Assembly: GCA_024207135.1 (NCBI GenBank)
Contig: CP042428.1
Coordinates: forward strand, 2,976,001 to 3,040,000
Length of the DNA: 64,000 bases
Source of the DNA: Arthrobacter sp. C2
GTDB taxonomy: Bacteria > Actinomycetota > Actinomycetes > Actinomycetales > Micrococcaceae
Reading direction: 5' to 3'
The notes beneath the pieces were generated by a model that was given only the letters and a program-made list of their open reading frames with translations, made no database searches and was not told the origin of the DNA. The position numbers were made by a program, and so were the translations under genes. Below, one piece after another: positions 8,678-17,760 of the stretch; the stretch's first letter is position 1, and each line of letters begins with the position of its first letter.

Positions 8678-9445
8678 TTGACCGCACCCCAGGAACATGC
8701 CGCGCCCGCACCTCGAACCATCCTGGTCACCGGGGCCGGCTCCGGCATCGGCAAGGCCGTCACCGGGCGGATGCTCAATGCGGGATGGAATGTCGTCCTG
8801 GCCGGCCGCCGCGGGCTCCAGCTTGAGCAGAGTGCAGCCGGGCACCCCCATGCCCTCGTGGTGCCCACCGACATCACTGACCCGACCGCCATCGAGCAGC
8901 TTTTCAACGCGGGAATCGAACGCTTTGGCAAGATCGGTGTGCTCTTCAACAATGCCGGGGTCTTTGGGCCGGCCGCAACCATCGGCGAGCTCACCGCGCA
9001 GCAGTGGCAAGAGGTCTGTGCCGTCAACCTCAGCGGCGCCATCTACTGCGCCGGGGCCGCGTTCAGGCACATGCAGGAAACCGGCGGCGGGCGCATCATC
9101 AACAACGGATCAATCAGCGCCCAGGTGCCCCGCCCGGCGTCCGTCGCATATGCGGTGACCAAACATGCAATCTCCGGCCTGACCAAGTCCATTGAGCTGG
9201 ATGGCCGCCCTTACGGCATCAACTGCTCGCAGATCGACATCGGCAACGCCGCATCGGAAATGATGAAGGATGTCGGTGCAGCTTCGGGCGCGCTGCAGGC
9301 CGACGGCAGCCGGAAGGTGGAGCCCACCTTCGACATGGACCAGGCCGCTGCGGCCATCGAGTTCATGGCCTCCGCACCCGCCGAGGTCTCCGTCAACCAG
9401 GTCACCATCACCGCCGCCGGGATGCCGTTCATCGGCCGCGGCTAG
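8678..9445 (+). CDS. SDR family NAD(P)-dependent oxidoreductase
   Basis: A classical short-chain dehydrogenase of 255 residues. The cofactor motif TGAGSGIG is at about 18-25, NNAG at about 90, the catalytic Ser in NNGSIS and the catalytic pair in YAVTK near 156-160. Substrate is unknown. An ATG at 8669 directly abuts the AAAGG ribosome site and cannot use it; the TTG at 8678 lies eight bases after that site in the same frame and is preferred. It is a single gene, convergent with the AHSA1 gene 12 bp away. Confidence 0.9.
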   Translation: MTAPQEHAAPAPRTILVTGAGSGIGKAVTGRMLNAGWNVVLAGRRGLQLEQSAAGHPHALVVPTDITDPTAIEQLFNAGIERFGKIGVLFNNAGVFGPAATIGELTAQQWQEVCAVNLSGAIYCAGAAFRHMQETGGGRIINNGSISAQVPRPASVAYAVTKHAISGLTKSIELDGRPYGINCSQIDIGNAASEMMKDVGAASGALQADGSRKVEPTFDMDQAAAAIEFMASAPAEVSVNQVTITAAGMPFIGRG

Positions 9446-9457
9446 GAGCGGTGCCTG

Positions 9458-9904
9458 CTAAAGGTGCATGGCGAACAGCCGGTCCAGCTTGGTGAACGAG
9501 GATTCCCAGCCGGCACGTGCCAGTTCCAGGACCTCGGCCGGAAGCGGCCCCTGGGTGATCCGCAGCGCGGTCCCCGTGGGGCAGTCGGCGAACTCGACGC
9601 GCATTTCAATGACCAGGTTCAGGGTCATCTCATGCGGCCCGTCCTCCCCGACCAGCAGCTCGTGCTCACGGACCTCGGTGAACGTCGCGTGCACCGGCGA
9701 GGTCTTGGTCGGGTCCTCCAGCAGGTGCATCACGAACTTCTGGACGCCACCCACGCGCGGCTCGATGGTCACGGTATCCACGTGCACGCCCCAGCCTTCG
9801 GGGCCGAACCATTCGGCCAGGATTTCCGGCTCGGTAAATGCCGCCCACACCGCACCCCGGGGTGCGGAAAATTCACGTTCAATAACCAGTTCGCCCATAT
9901 CCAT
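9458..9904 (-). CDS. SRPBCC / AHSA1-like domain protein
   Basis: A 148-residue START-fold protein. The opening [32 protein letters not shown] is given here only in part ([18 protein letters not shown], 13-30) and is diagnostic of the AHSA1/CalC family, as is the final [13 protein letters not shown]. The family binds hydrophobic ligands; no specific role is known here. An ATG two codons further in is an equal alternative start. It is a single gene, divergent from ynfA. Confidence 0.88.
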   Translation of the reverse strand: MDMGELVIEREFSAPRGAVWAAFTEPEILAEWFGPEGWGVHVDTVTIEPRVGGVQKFVMHLLEDPTKTSPVHATFTEVREHELLVGEDGPHEMTLNLVIEMRVEFADCPTGTALRITQGPLPAEVLELARAGWESSFTKLDRLFAMHL

Positions 9905-9999
9905 GCGCACGAGGTTACCCCGATTCGAGCCGCGAGCCGAATGGCGTGCTCCTTCCGGGGGGCAAACACCCCTTGGAAGAAGATGAAAGGATGGCCGGC

Positions 10000-10335
10000 A
10001 TGACCGTGTTGAAATCAATTGTGCTCTTCGGCGTTGCCGCCTTGCTGGAAATCGGCGGCGCCTGGCTGGTGTGGCAAGGCATCCGCGAACACCGCGGCTG
10101 GCTCTGGATCGGCGGCGGGGCCATTGCCCTGGGGCTGTATGGAATCGTCGCCACGCTGCAGCCCGACGCCAACTTCGGCCGCATCCTGGCGGCCTACGGC
10201 GGGGTCTTCATTGCCGGGTCCCTGCTCTGGGCGGTGCTCCTGGACGGTTTCCGACCGGACCGCTGGGACATCGCAGGGGCTGCGATCGCCCTGGCCGGGG
10301 TCGGGTTGATCATGTACGGCCCGCGCGGGGCCTAG
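10000..10335 (+). CDS. YnfA/UPF0060 family membrane protein
   Basis: A 111-residue inner-membrane protein with four hydrophobic segments, the usual size of the family. [19 protein letters not shown] and [21 protein letters not shown] are typical. It resembles small multidrug resistance proteins but its substrate is unknown. The ATG at 9991 abuts GAAAGG, whereas the ATG at 10000 has it nine bases upstream and gives the usual N-terminus. Its last bases overlap the end of the convergent DUF998 gene. Confidence 0.92.
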   Translation: MTVLKSIVLFGVAALLEIGGAWLVWQGIREHRGWLWIGGGAIALGLYGIVATLQPDANFGRILAAYGGVFIAGSLLWAVLLDGFRPDRWDIAGAAIALAGVGLIMYGPRGA

Positions 10336-11057
10336 GAACCGAAGATCCCCCGGCCGGGATCGACCGTCCCCGCAGACAGGGGATCCCCTCCGGGAAGAAC
10401 CGTGGGTGCCGGCCAGGTCCTAAGGGGCAACCTCCTGATGGCCCCGCACACCACCAGCACCCAGCCGAGCACTCCGGCGAGACAGACCCGCTCGGCAAGC
10501 CCCAGCAGATCCTGCCCAACGGCTGCTGCCAGTCCCAGGGATGCGAGCCCGACGGCAGCAACTGCCGCAAGAATCAACGCCGCAGGGTAGGCCTTCTCCA
10601 GCTCCGGGGCGGAGCGCATCCAGCGGGTCAGCACGAAAATGCCGGCCAGCGCGGCCAGGAATCCGGCGCCGGCCACGTAGAGATGCACGGTGCCCGCCGT
10701 CGTCACCGCATGCAGGCCGGACCCGGCATCTACGTCGGTCGGGAAAAAGGCCAGTGCCGCCGAGCACAGGCCCCCGGCGGCCATCAGGAGCACCCCGGCC
10801 CGTCGAAGCCCGGAGACTTGGTCGATCCGGTTGATGGCAACGATGGCACACAGGGTGGTGACGGCTCGGCCGAGGAAATTCAGGTTCATGATCCACCCGA
10901 ACGGACCCACCGCCAGGTTGCTTTCGGCTTCACTGACCACGTTGTAGTGCGGGGGCAGGAACTGGAGCACCACGTCGACCAGGACGTAGACGGCGACGCC
11001 GGCCATGGCTGCGGTGGCAAACCGCCGTCGGGCATTGTCCGGGTTCTGCGGCATCAT
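10332..11057 (-). CDS. DUF998 family membrane protein
   Basis: About 241 residues with seven or eight hydrophobic segments. [20 protein letters not shown] near the N-terminus and FPTDV...[12 protein letters not shown] are typical of DUF998 proteins, whose role is unknown. Two ATG codons stand in tandem (11057, 11054) behind GGAAAG. An in-frame extension to 11525 overlaps the next gene and is rejected. The tail overlaps ynfA by 4 bp. Confidence 0.8.
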   Translation of the reverse strand: MMPQNPDNARRRFATAAMAGVAVYVLVDVVLQFLPPHYNVVSEAESNLAVGPFGWIMNLNFLGRAVTTLCAIVAINRIDQVSGLRRAGVLLMAAGGLCSAALAFFPTDVDAGSGLHAVTTAGTVHLYVAGAGFLAALAGIFVLTRWMRSAPELEKAYPAALILAAVAAVGLASLGLAAAVGQDLLGLAERVCLAGVLGWVLVVCGAIRRLPLRTWPAPTVLPGGDPLSAGTVDPGRGIFGS

Positions 11058-11215
11058 TGATCCAGCTTTCCATACCGGCGCCCCCATCCACCGCACCGCA
11101 CCCACGCTGCAGGGGAAACAACGCAAGACCCCGAAGACAAGGGCCCCGGAAAAGGCTCCCCGGGGGCCGGGCAGTGCTTGTCCCGCGCAACAGGTCGCCT
11201 CGTGCGACAGGGGGT

Positions 11216-11647
11216 CTATGACCTGAAGACCCCCTGGCCGGTTTCCATGTCGATCGGCAGGGACGAATGCTCGTGGACAATCAGCCACCTCGACCCCCGC
11301 AGCTCCAGTCCCATGGTCATCCTGTTCGTCAGCGAACGCAGCTTGCCGCGGTCGGCAGAGAACGCGGTAGACGTTGCCGCGGTCGAAATCATCGCCACCT
11401 TTTCGCCGGCAAGGACCCGGACATCGGCGAAGTCCAACCGGACCGTTTCGGTGCCCAGGGAACCGTACCAGTCGGCCGCCATCGCCTGCCAGGCCTCGGC
11501 ACCCACGTATTCGAATTTTCCCCACGCATCGTAGACATGGACATCTGGGGCATAAAGGCCCGTGTAGTCCGTGAGGTTCTTGCCATCCACCGCGGCGGAG
11601 TAGGCGCCAAGAACCAGGCCGGGGCCGTCGTTAAGAAAGCTATCCAT
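11216..11647 (-). CDS. SnoaL-like / nuclear transport factor 2 family protein
   Basis: A 143-residue single-domain protein of the NTF2-like superfamily. LTDYTGLYAPDVHVYDAWGKFEYVG and RWLIVHEHSSLPIDMETG match the actinobacterial SnoaL/SgcJ group; function unknown, possibly a small-molecule isomerase or binding protein. The only usable start, ATG at 11647, lies inside the right arm of a 16-bp perfect inverted repeat and has no ribosome site, so translation is probably weak or the 5' end has been rearranged. It follows dctA on the same strand. Confidence 0.72.
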   Translation of the reverse strand: MDSFLNDGPGLVLGAYSAAVDGKNLTDYTGLYAPDVHVYDAWGKFEYVGAEAWQAMAADWYGSLGTETVRLDFADVRVLAGEKVAMISTAATSTAFSADRGKLRSLTNRMTMGLELRGSRWLIVHEHSSLPIDMETGQGVFRS

Positions 11648-11689
11648 GCAGCGGACACTAATGCCTCGGTCCACTGCATGGATAGCTTT
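11636..11689. terminator. long perfect hairpin downstream of dctA
   Basis: AAAGCTATCCATGCAG and its exact complement CTGCATGGATAGCTTT flank a 22-base spacer whose ends GGAC/GTCC extend the stem after one mismatch. It begins 20 bp beyond the dctA stop and could end its transcript. The start codon of the SnoaL-like gene falls inside one arm. No transposase or target duplication is seen. Confidence 0.55.
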
Positions 11690-11708
11690 TTGCCACAAGG
11701 AGTCGGTG

Positions 11709-13214
11709 TTACTCCGTGCGTTCCGGTGCCCCGTTGGCCGCCAGCAGCCGTTCCGCGTGGGACATCTGGATGTTGGGGGTCGAGCCACGGGTTGGTCCGC
11801 CGGCGAACTTCGGCGACGGCTCCCCGCCCTCGGACAGGCGCAGCTCTTCTTCGACGCGGAATCCGTCTTCTTCGCCAAGCATGATGGCGCTGTCCTCGTT
11901 TGTGATTTCCCCGGCGAAGGCACGGACCATGGCCTCGCGGTCGAACTGGCCTTCCCACTTGGCGACCACGAAAGTTGCCACGCAGTTGCCCAGCAGGTTC
12001 ACTGCCACGCGCATGGAGTCCATGATGCGGTCGGCACCAAGCAGCAGGGCGACACCGGCAACCGGGAAGATCCCGAGCGCGGCGGCCGTGGCCGAGAGGG
12101 CAAGGAAGGACGAACCGGGAACCCCGGCCATGCCCTTGGAGGTCAGCAGCAGGACACCGAGCGCGCCGAGCTGCTGGCCGAAGGTCAGGTCATGCCCGAA
12201 GGCCTGGGCCAGGAAGAGCAGCGAAATGGAGAGGTAGATTGCCGCGCCGTCGAGGTTGAAGGAGTAGCCGGTGGGAACAACCAGGCCGGTGGTTGCACGC
12301 GAGCAACCGGCGTTGGTCAGCTTCGTCATGATGCGGGGCATGACCGCCTCGGTCGAGGCCGTGCCCAGTGCCAGCAGGAATTCCTCGCGGGTGTAGCGGA
12401 TGAACTGCCAAAGCGGCACTCGTGCCACGGCCCAGGCAATGATGAACAGAATGCCGATGAACAGCAGGGCGGCGACGTAGCAGGCGACGATGAGCTTGGC
12501 GTAGGTGCCCAGGGTTTCGATGCCGTACTGGCCGATGATGAAGCCCATGGCTCCCAGTGCGCCCAACGGGGCAACCCGCATGATCCAGCTCATGATCTTG
12601 AAGATGAGTTCGAGGATGATCTCGAACAGGCTCAATACCGGTGCGCAGCGTTCCTGGCCGACGACCACGATGGCGGCGCCAAAGAACACGGAGAAGAAGA
12701 GGACCTGGAGCAGGATGTTGTCGGCGAAGGCGCCGATGACGCTGACCGGGATGATGCCGAGGATGAAGCTGGCGGCGTCCTTGGCCTCGCCGGTCTTTTC
12801 CGCCAGGGCTCCGCCGTCGAGGGTGGCGGGGTCGATGTTGAGCCCGACACCCGGCTGGACGATGTTGCCGATGATCAGACCGAACACCAGGGCGAAGAGC
12901 GTTGCGCCGGTGAAGTAGATCAGCGCCTTGACCCCGACGCGGCCCACGGCCTTGACGTCGCCGACGGCGGCGATGCCGGTGACGATCACCAGGAAGATCA
13001 GCGGGGCAATGATCATCTTGATCAGCATGATGAAGCCGTCGCCAAGCGGCCGCAAGGCCGAACCCAATGTGGGCCAGAAGTGCCCGATGAGCACCCCTGC
13101 TACAACGGCAAGTGCAAGCTGGAAAAAGAGCGACTTGTAGATCGGCGCCCTTTTGGGCCGAACATCCGATCGTGCCACAGTGGCACCTGGCGTTGTTTTC
13201 ACGGTTTCATCCAT
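11709..13214 (-). CDS. dctA: C4-dicarboxylate:cation symporter DctA
   Basis: Imports succinate, fumarate and malate with cations; it would feed the malic enzyme and TCA cycle. The 501 residues belong to the DAACS (glutamate/dicarboxylate) family: eight membrane helices with two re-entrant loops, ALGTASTEAVMPRI (HP1 serine-rich motif), PTGYSFNLDGAAIY (substrate and cation site) and SKGMAGVPGSSF (HP2). The C-terminal hydrophilic tail of about 75 residues is longer than in most DctA proteins. A CRP-like site lies 38-53 bp upstream. Confidence 0.93.
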   Translation of the reverse strand: MDETVKTTPGATVARSDVRPKRAPIYKSLFFQLALAVVAGVLIGHFWPTLGSALRPLGDGFIMLIKMIIAPLIFLVIVTGIAAVGDVKAVGRVGVKALIYFTGATLFALVFGLIIGNIVQPGVGLNIDPATLDGGALAEKTGEAKDAASFILGIIPVSVIGAFADNILLQVLFFSVFFGAAIVVVGQERCAPVLSLFEIILELIFKIMSWIMRVAPLGALGAMGFIIGQYGIETLGTYAKLIVACYVAALLFIGILFIIAWAVARVPLWQFIRYTREEFLLALGTASTEAVMPRIMTKLTNAGCSRATTGLVVPTGYSFNLDGAAIYLSISLLFLAQAFGHDLTFGQQLGALGVLLLTSKGMAGVPGSSFLALSATAAALGIFPVAGVALLLGADRIMDSMRVAVNLLGNCVATFVVAKWEGQFDREAMVRAFAGEITNEDSAIMLGEEDGFRVEEELRLSEGGEPSPKFAGGPTRGSTPNIQMSHAERLLAANGAPERTE

Positions 13215-13251
13215 TCCTCAAGAATCCCCACGGCGGGAAGCTTCCAAGCAA

Positions 13252-13267
13252 CGTAACCCGGATCACA
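13252..13267 (-). promoter_or_regulatory. CRP/GlxR-like site upstream of dctA
   Basis: Minus strand TGTGA-TCCGGG-TTACG, eight of ten matches to TGTGA-N6-TCACA and almost identical to the site upstream of uraD. Catabolite control of dctA is well known in other bacteria. The rest of 13215-13599 holds no gene; a GTCAC-TTGC-GTGAC palindrome at 13484-13497 lies before the BNR-repeat gene. Confidence 0.5.
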
Positions 13268-13599
13268 TTCTTTCACAAGGGAGTATTTAGTTTTCACACA
13301 GCGGAATATTGATGGAATTTACATCAGCCGAAATCCAGTGCACATGCGACATGGCCGATTTTCCTCACCCACCGCAGCGATCCCACGCCCGCTAATGCCC
13401 TTTCTCCCGGCGTCGATCGACGGCCCCCTCCATAGTCCGATGCCCGCCCATGACGCTCGGGCCCGTCAAATAGAACCGAATGTGTCACTTGCGTGACGGG
13501 CCGAACCGAATCACCGTGAAACCAACAGTGCGTCATTTCGCGCAAAGCCGTGCGCCACAACCCTTGAATCAAGCCCGCTGCGGTGTTGCACTGTTTGCC

Positions 13600-14709
13600 A
13601 TGGACAACGACCAACGAACCATCATGGCCATCGGCACCAAGAAGGGCCTCTGGCTGGCCGAAAGCACCGACCGCGAAAACTGGAATCTGACCGGACCCCA
13701 CTTCGCCAACCTCGAGGTCCCCTCCGTCGCCATCGACACCCGGGAAGGCCGGACCCGCATCCTGGCCGGGGTCAACGACTGGCACTGGGGACCGACCGTC
13801 GTCTATAGCGATGACGAGGGCGCAACCTGGTCCGAACCCGAGCAGGGCGCCATCAAGTTCCCCGCCGACACCGACACCGCACTGGCCCGGATCTGGCACC
13901 TGCGCCCCGACACCGCCGAACGCCCCGGGGTGGTGTGGGCCGGATGCGAACCGATCTCGGTCTTCAAGTCCACCGACTCCGGGGAGAACTTCGAGCTCAA
14001 CCGAGGGCTCTGGGACCACCCGCACCGCAGCGAATGGGGCGCCGGCTTCGGCGGGGCCGCGGTGCACAGCATCGTGCCCAACGCGGCGGACGAGAACGTC
14101 ATCCACGCGGCCATGAGCACCGGCGGGGTGTACCGCAGCACCGACGGCGGCACCTCCTGGGAGCCACGGAACCACGGCATCAAGGCAGATTTCTTCCCCG
14201 AGCCGTTCCCGGAGTTCGGCCAATGCGTCCACCACATCACCGCCGATGCCGAAGACCCGGACCGGCTCTATGCGCAAAACCACGGCGGGGTCTACCGCAC
14301 CGACGACGCCGGGGACCAGTGGAACAGCATCGCCGATGGACTGCCGGCCGACTTCGGATTCGTGTTCCTGTCACACCCCCGCACGGGCGGCACCGTGTGG
14401 ACCATCCCGCTGAAGGCAGCCGAGGAACGCAATCCGGTGGGCGGACGGCTCTCGGTCTACCACTCCACGAATGCCGGGGACACCTGGAGCGAACAACACG
14501 CCGGATTGCCGGATGCGGACTGGAACGCGGTGTTGCGCGACGCCGCGGCGGTGGACGAGCACCCCGAAACCGTGGGCGTGTACTTCGGCACCCGTGGCGG
14601 AGAGGTCTTCGCCAGCAACGACGAGGGCGCGCACTTCGTCACGGTGGCCCAGCGCCTGCCCGATGTGCTCAGCGTCCGGGCAGCCCAGGTCAACGGTGCG
14701 GGGCAATGA
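13600..14709 (+). CDS. BNR/Asp-box repeat beta-propeller protein
   Basis: A 369-residue protein with repeated Asp-box motifs: SDDEGATWSEP, STDSGENFEL, STDGGTSWEP, TDDAGDQWNS, STNAGDTWSE and SNDEGAHF. This predicts a six-bladed or larger propeller like those of sortilin/sialidase-type proteins. No signal peptide is present, so it should be cytosolic. No sialidase catalytic residues could be identified. The stop overlaps the start of the next gene (ATGA), linking it to a ubiquitin-like protein. The ATG at 13600 lacks a clear ribosome site; the ATG at 13624 is an alternative. Confidence 0.85.
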   Translation: MDNDQRTIMAIGTKKGLWLAESTDRENWNLTGPHFANLEVPSVAIDTREGRTRILAGVNDWHWGPTVVYSDDEGATWSEPEQGAIKFPADTDTALARIWHLRPDTAERPGVVWAGCEPISVFKSTDSGENFELNRGLWDHPHRSEWGAGFGGAAVHSIVPNAADENVIHAAMSTGGVYRSTDGGTSWEPRNHGIKADFFPEPFPEFGQCVHHITADAEDPDRLYAQNHGGVYRTDDAGDQWNSIADGLPADFGFVFLSHPRTGGTVWTIPLKAAEERNPVGGRLSVYHSTNAGDTWSEQHAGLPDADWNAVLRDAAAVDEHPETVGVYFGTRGGEVFASNDEGAHFVTVAQRLPDVLSVRAAQVNGAGQ

Positions 14710-14993
14710 CGGACATTACCGTTGAGGTGCCCTCGGTGCTCGCCTCCACGCTGGAGGGCCAGCGCAGCCTGCAGGTCCCGCTGCCCGAGGACGGGACCGT
14801 GGGTTCGATCCTGGATGCGCTCGGCGAGCGCTACCCGCTCTTTGCCCGGAGGGTGCGCGACGAACGCGGCCAGGTGCGCCGCTACGTGAACATCTTCGTC
14901 GGTCCGGACAACATCCGCAGGCTCCAAGGCCTGGATTCGACCGTCTCCGAGGGGCAGGACGTGTTGATCATGCAGTCGGTAGCCGGCGGATAG
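14706..14993 (+). CDS. MoaD/ThiS family ubiquitin-like protein
   Basis: A 95-residue beta-grasp protein ending in Gly-Gly (SVAGG), the feature used for activation by E1-like enzymes or for sulfur transfer. VPLPEDGTVGSILDALGERYP and the YVNIFVGPDNIRRLQGLDS region match MoaD/ThiS/small archaeal modifier proteins. It overlaps the BNR-repeat gene by 4 bp. No moeB, moaE or thiF is nearby, so a molybdopterin or thiamine role is not indicated by context. Confidence 0.88.
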   Translation: MTDITVEVPSVLASTLEGQRSLQVPLPEDGTVGSILDALGERYPLFARRVRDERGQVRRYVNIFVGPDNIRRLQGLDSTVSEGQDVLIMQSVAGG

Positions 14994-15052
14994 CCGCTTC
15001 GGGGCAGGCTCCCGCGATACTCTGGCAGGGTGTCTTGCCTGAAGGAGCCCGC

Positions 15053-16156
15053 GTGCCGCCGATGATCCCGCCACCTCCCGCCGCCGCACCGGACGGGCAC
15101 CTGCGGCGCGCGCACCGGCGGCTGGATGCGGCCATCAAGGACTTCCCGCCGGCAGCGTTCTCCTTCGTCATGGCCACCGGCATCCTGTCCATCGCTCTGG
15201 CCCTGGTGGGCCGCGAGGCCTTGGCCTCGGTGCTGCTGTGGATTGCGGTGGCAGCCGGGGCACTGCTCTGCGCGGGACTGGCCTGGCGCGCAATCTCCCA
15301 CCCGGGTTCCCTGCTCAAGGACCTCAACGACCCGGCCAAGACCTTCGGGTTCTTCACCATCGTGGCCGGCGCCAACGTGCTGGGCCTGGGTTTCGACATG
15401 GCGGGGACCCCCGCCGCGGCGGTGGCCCTGGCCATCGTGGCCGGGGTGTTCTGGGTGGGGTTGAACTACGGGATACCGTCTTCGATGCTGCTGCGCGAAC
15501 GCTCCACCCCGATCCTGCAGGACGCCAACGGCAGCTGGTTCCTCTGGGTGGTCGCCACCCAGTCCATGGCCAACGCCCTGGCGGTGATCGCCCGCAGCAG
15601 CAACAACGAGCTGGCCGGGGCCGCTGCCGTCGCCGCCTGGGGCATCGGGCTGGTGCTCTACCTGCTGGTGGGCACCTTGGTGACCCTGCGGCTGCTGACC
15701 CGGCCCAACCGCCCGGAAAACCTGAGCCCCACCTACTGGATCTTCATGGGAGCCACCGCGATCACGGTGCTGGCCGGCGCGAAGGTGCTGGCCATGCCCG
15801 CCGACTTCCCGGTGATGGTGCGCACCGCGGTGTTCGTCGCCGGCGCCAGCTACATGCTGTGGGCGCTTGGCATGTGGTGGATCCCGCTGCTGGTGGTCTT
15901 CGGGATCTGGCGCCACGGGATGCGCCGCTACCCGATGCGCTATGAGACCGGGCTGTGGGCCATCGTCTTCCCGCTGGGCATGATGTCGGCCGCGTCCATC
16001 GCCTTTGGCCGGGGCGAGTCCGTCGCGGTGATGGTGGGCGTCGGCGAGGTCGGGGCGTGGGTCGCCGCTGCGGCCTGGGCCGGCACCACGGTGCTGATGC
16101 TCGCCTGCCTGCTGCGCTGGCTGCGTGCCGGGCGGGATCCTTCGCCCGTGGAGTAG
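15053..16156 (+). CDS. TehA/SLAC1 (TDT) family transporter
   Basis: A 367-residue membrane protein with about ten hydrophobic segments. FPPAAFSFVMATGILSIAL near the start and NGSWFLWVVATQSMANALAV in the middle are typical of the tellurite-resistance/dicarboxylate transporter family, which includes TehA, SLAC1 anion channels and malate carriers. Substrate cannot be assigned. The GTG at 15053 has AAGGAG five bases upstream and is preferred to the TTG at 15035. Confidence 0.88.
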   Translation: MPPMIPPPPAAAPDGHLRRAHRRLDAAIKDFPPAAFSFVMATGILSIALALVGREALASVLLWIAVAAGALLCAGLAWRAISHPGSLLKDLNDPAKTFGFFTIVAGANVLGLGFDMAGTPAAAVALAIVAGVFWVGLNYGIPSSMLLRERSTPILQDANGSWFLWVVATQSMANALAVIARSSNNELAGAAAVAAWGIGLVLYLLVGTLVTLRLLTRPNRPENLSPTYWIFMGATAITVLAGAKVLAMPADFPVMVRTAVFVAGASYMLWALGMWWIPLLVVFGIWRHGMRRYPMRYETGLWAIVFPLGMMSAASIAFGRGESVAVMVGVGEVGAWVAAAAWAGTTVLMLACLLRWLRAGRDPSPVE

Positions 16157-16263
16157 CGCCGCCGGGGCACCCGGTGCCCGTCACCGATTACCCGCCCGCC
16201 GTACCCGCCCGCCACCGCGGTGCGGGGGATGCCTAAAACCGGCCCCGGCACTAGGCTGGGGAT

Positions 16264-17271
16264 ATGAGTAACCTCGAGGCCGCCCCTGACGAGATGGTTT
16301 GCGGAGCAGACAAAACCCATGCCGGGATCGAGCTGTTGGTTCCGCGCAACGTCCCGCTCGGCGGGCCGCGCGCCATGGACGTGCGCCGCACGCTGCCGCA
16401 AAAACAGCGCAGCCTCATCGGCGCGTGGTGCTTCCTTGACCACTACGGTCCCGACCCGGTGGGCGACACCGGAGGGATGAACGTCCCGCGCCACCCGCAC
16501 ACCGGGCTGCAAACCGTGTCCTGGCTGTTCACCGGGGAGATCGAGCACCGGGATTCGGCCGGGTTCCATGCCATGGTGCGTCCCGGCGAGTTGAACCTGA
16601 TGACCGCCGGCCGCGGGATCAGCCACTCCGAGTTCTCCACCCCCGACACCACGGTGCTGCACGGCGCCCAGCTGTGGGTCGCGCTGCCCGATTCCGCGCG
16701 GCACATGCCGCCGACCTTCGCCCACTACCGGCCCGAGCCGATGTCCGGTGACGGGTTCAGCGTCAGCGTGTTCCTCGGCTCGCTGACGGTGCCGAATCCG
16801 CGCGGCACGGACCTGCACTCCCTTTCCCCGGTGTCCACGCACACCGAGCTGGTGGGCGCCGAGATCCTGCTGCAACCCGGCGCCTCCATCCGACTGGGGG
16901 TGAAGGCCCACCACGAGCACGGGGTGCTGCTGGACTCCGGGACGCTGAGCGTCGGGGTCGACGAGCTGCCCGTGGACCACCTGGCCTACCTGCCGCCAGG
17001 CACCCAGGAAATTACGTTGAGCGCCGGCGCCCAACCCGTGCGCGCCCTGCTCATTGGCGGGGAACCGCTGAACGAGCAGATCCTGATGTGGTGGAACTTC
17101 GTCGGTCGCACCCACGAGGAAGTCGTCGAGTACCGCAGGCAGTGGCAGGCGGAGATCGGCGCGGAACCCGGGGACACCACCTCCAAGCGCTTCGGGGACT
17201 TCCCGGCGGGCGAGCCCGCTCCCCTGCCGGCACCGGTGTTGCCCATGGTCAGGCTGCGGCCCCGCGACTGA
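16264..17271 (+). CDS. pirin family protein
   Basis: A bicupin iron protein of 335 residues. The metal-binding cupin motif is HPHTGLQTVSWLFTGEIEHRD at about 77-97, with TAGRGISHSEFS following, and the C-terminal pirin domain begins near 185. Bacterial pirins are often quercetinase-like or redox sensors; no specific substrate is indicated. A hydrophilic extension of about 40 residues ends the protein. It is followed at 77 bp by the RraB-domain gene. Confidence 0.94.
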   Translation: MSNLEAAPDEMVCGADKTHAGIELLVPRNVPLGGPRAMDVRRTLPQKQRSLIGAWCFLDHYGPDPVGDTGGMNVPRHPHTGLQTVSWLFTGEIEHRDSAGFHAMVRPGELNLMTAGRGISHSEFSTPDTTVLHGAQLWVALPDSARHMPPTFAHYRPEPMSGDGFSVSVFLGSLTVPNPRGTDLHSLSPVSTHTELVGAEILLQPGASIRLGVKAHHEHGVLLDSGTLSVGVDELPVDHLAYLPPGTQEITLSAGAQPVRALLIGGEPLNEQILMWWNFVGRTHEEVVEYRRQWQAEIGAEPGDTTSKRFGDFPAGEPAPLPAPVLPMVRLRPRD

Positions 17272-17348
17272 ACAAGCAACCGGCCACGCAGCGGATCACC
17301 GGAGCACGCCGGCAGCCCAAAGAGGACAACGTAAGGAGCGAGGCCCAC

Positions 17349-17732
17349 ATGTCATTGGTGGAGGAACTGGCCAAGTTGCGTCGGGCGCTGGCCGAACGCG
17401 CCGCGCTGGGCGACCAGCTCGATGCCAAGCGCGAGATGGAACACTTCGTTTCCTTCCGCTCGCTGCGGGAGGTCACCGAGGCCGCGGACCACTTCGAGCG
17501 CTCCGGCTGGGACGTCGACCGCTCCGGTGGCCAGGACGCCAATTCCCGGTACCTGTTGCGCGTCTACCGGGAACAGCCGCTGGACGTCTGGAGCGCGGAA
17601 CAGGCGTTGCGCGGCGTGCACGCCGTCACCGAAAAACACGGAGGAACCTATGACGGGTTCGGTGCCGTGTTCATCGACGCCGAAGGCAGCGAGCCCAAGG
17701 GCTTCTTCGGCCGTCTCTTCGGAAACCCCTGA
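17349..17732 (+). CDS. RraB domain (ribonuclease E regulator-like) protein
   Basis: A 127-residue protein. HFVSFRSLREVTEAADHFERS (part shown) and the closing KHGGTYDGFGAVFID are the RraB domain pattern, a ferredoxin-like fold first known from the RNase E inhibitor RraB. Whether it acts on RNase E/G here is unknown. AAGGAG lies nine bases before the ATG. It is 28 bp upstream of the next gene, so they may be co-transcribed. Confidence 0.82.
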   Translation: MSLVEELAKLRRALAERAALGDQLDAKREMEHFVSFRSLREVTEAADHFERSGWDVDRSGGQDANSRYLLRVYREQPLDVWSAEQALRGVHAVTEKHGGTYDGFGAVFIDAEGSEPKGFFGRLFGNP

Positions 17733-17760
17733 AAACCACCAACCAGCAAGGAAGCAACAC

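Noticed and set aside
13484-13497. GTCAC-TTGC-GTGAC as a further CRP site
   Set aside because: Spacing between half-sites is four, not six, and the outer bases do not match.
16160-16262. Short GC hairpins such as GGGCACC-c-GGTGCCC as a terminator
   Set aside because: The stem is only seven pairs and similar ones are frequent at this GC content.
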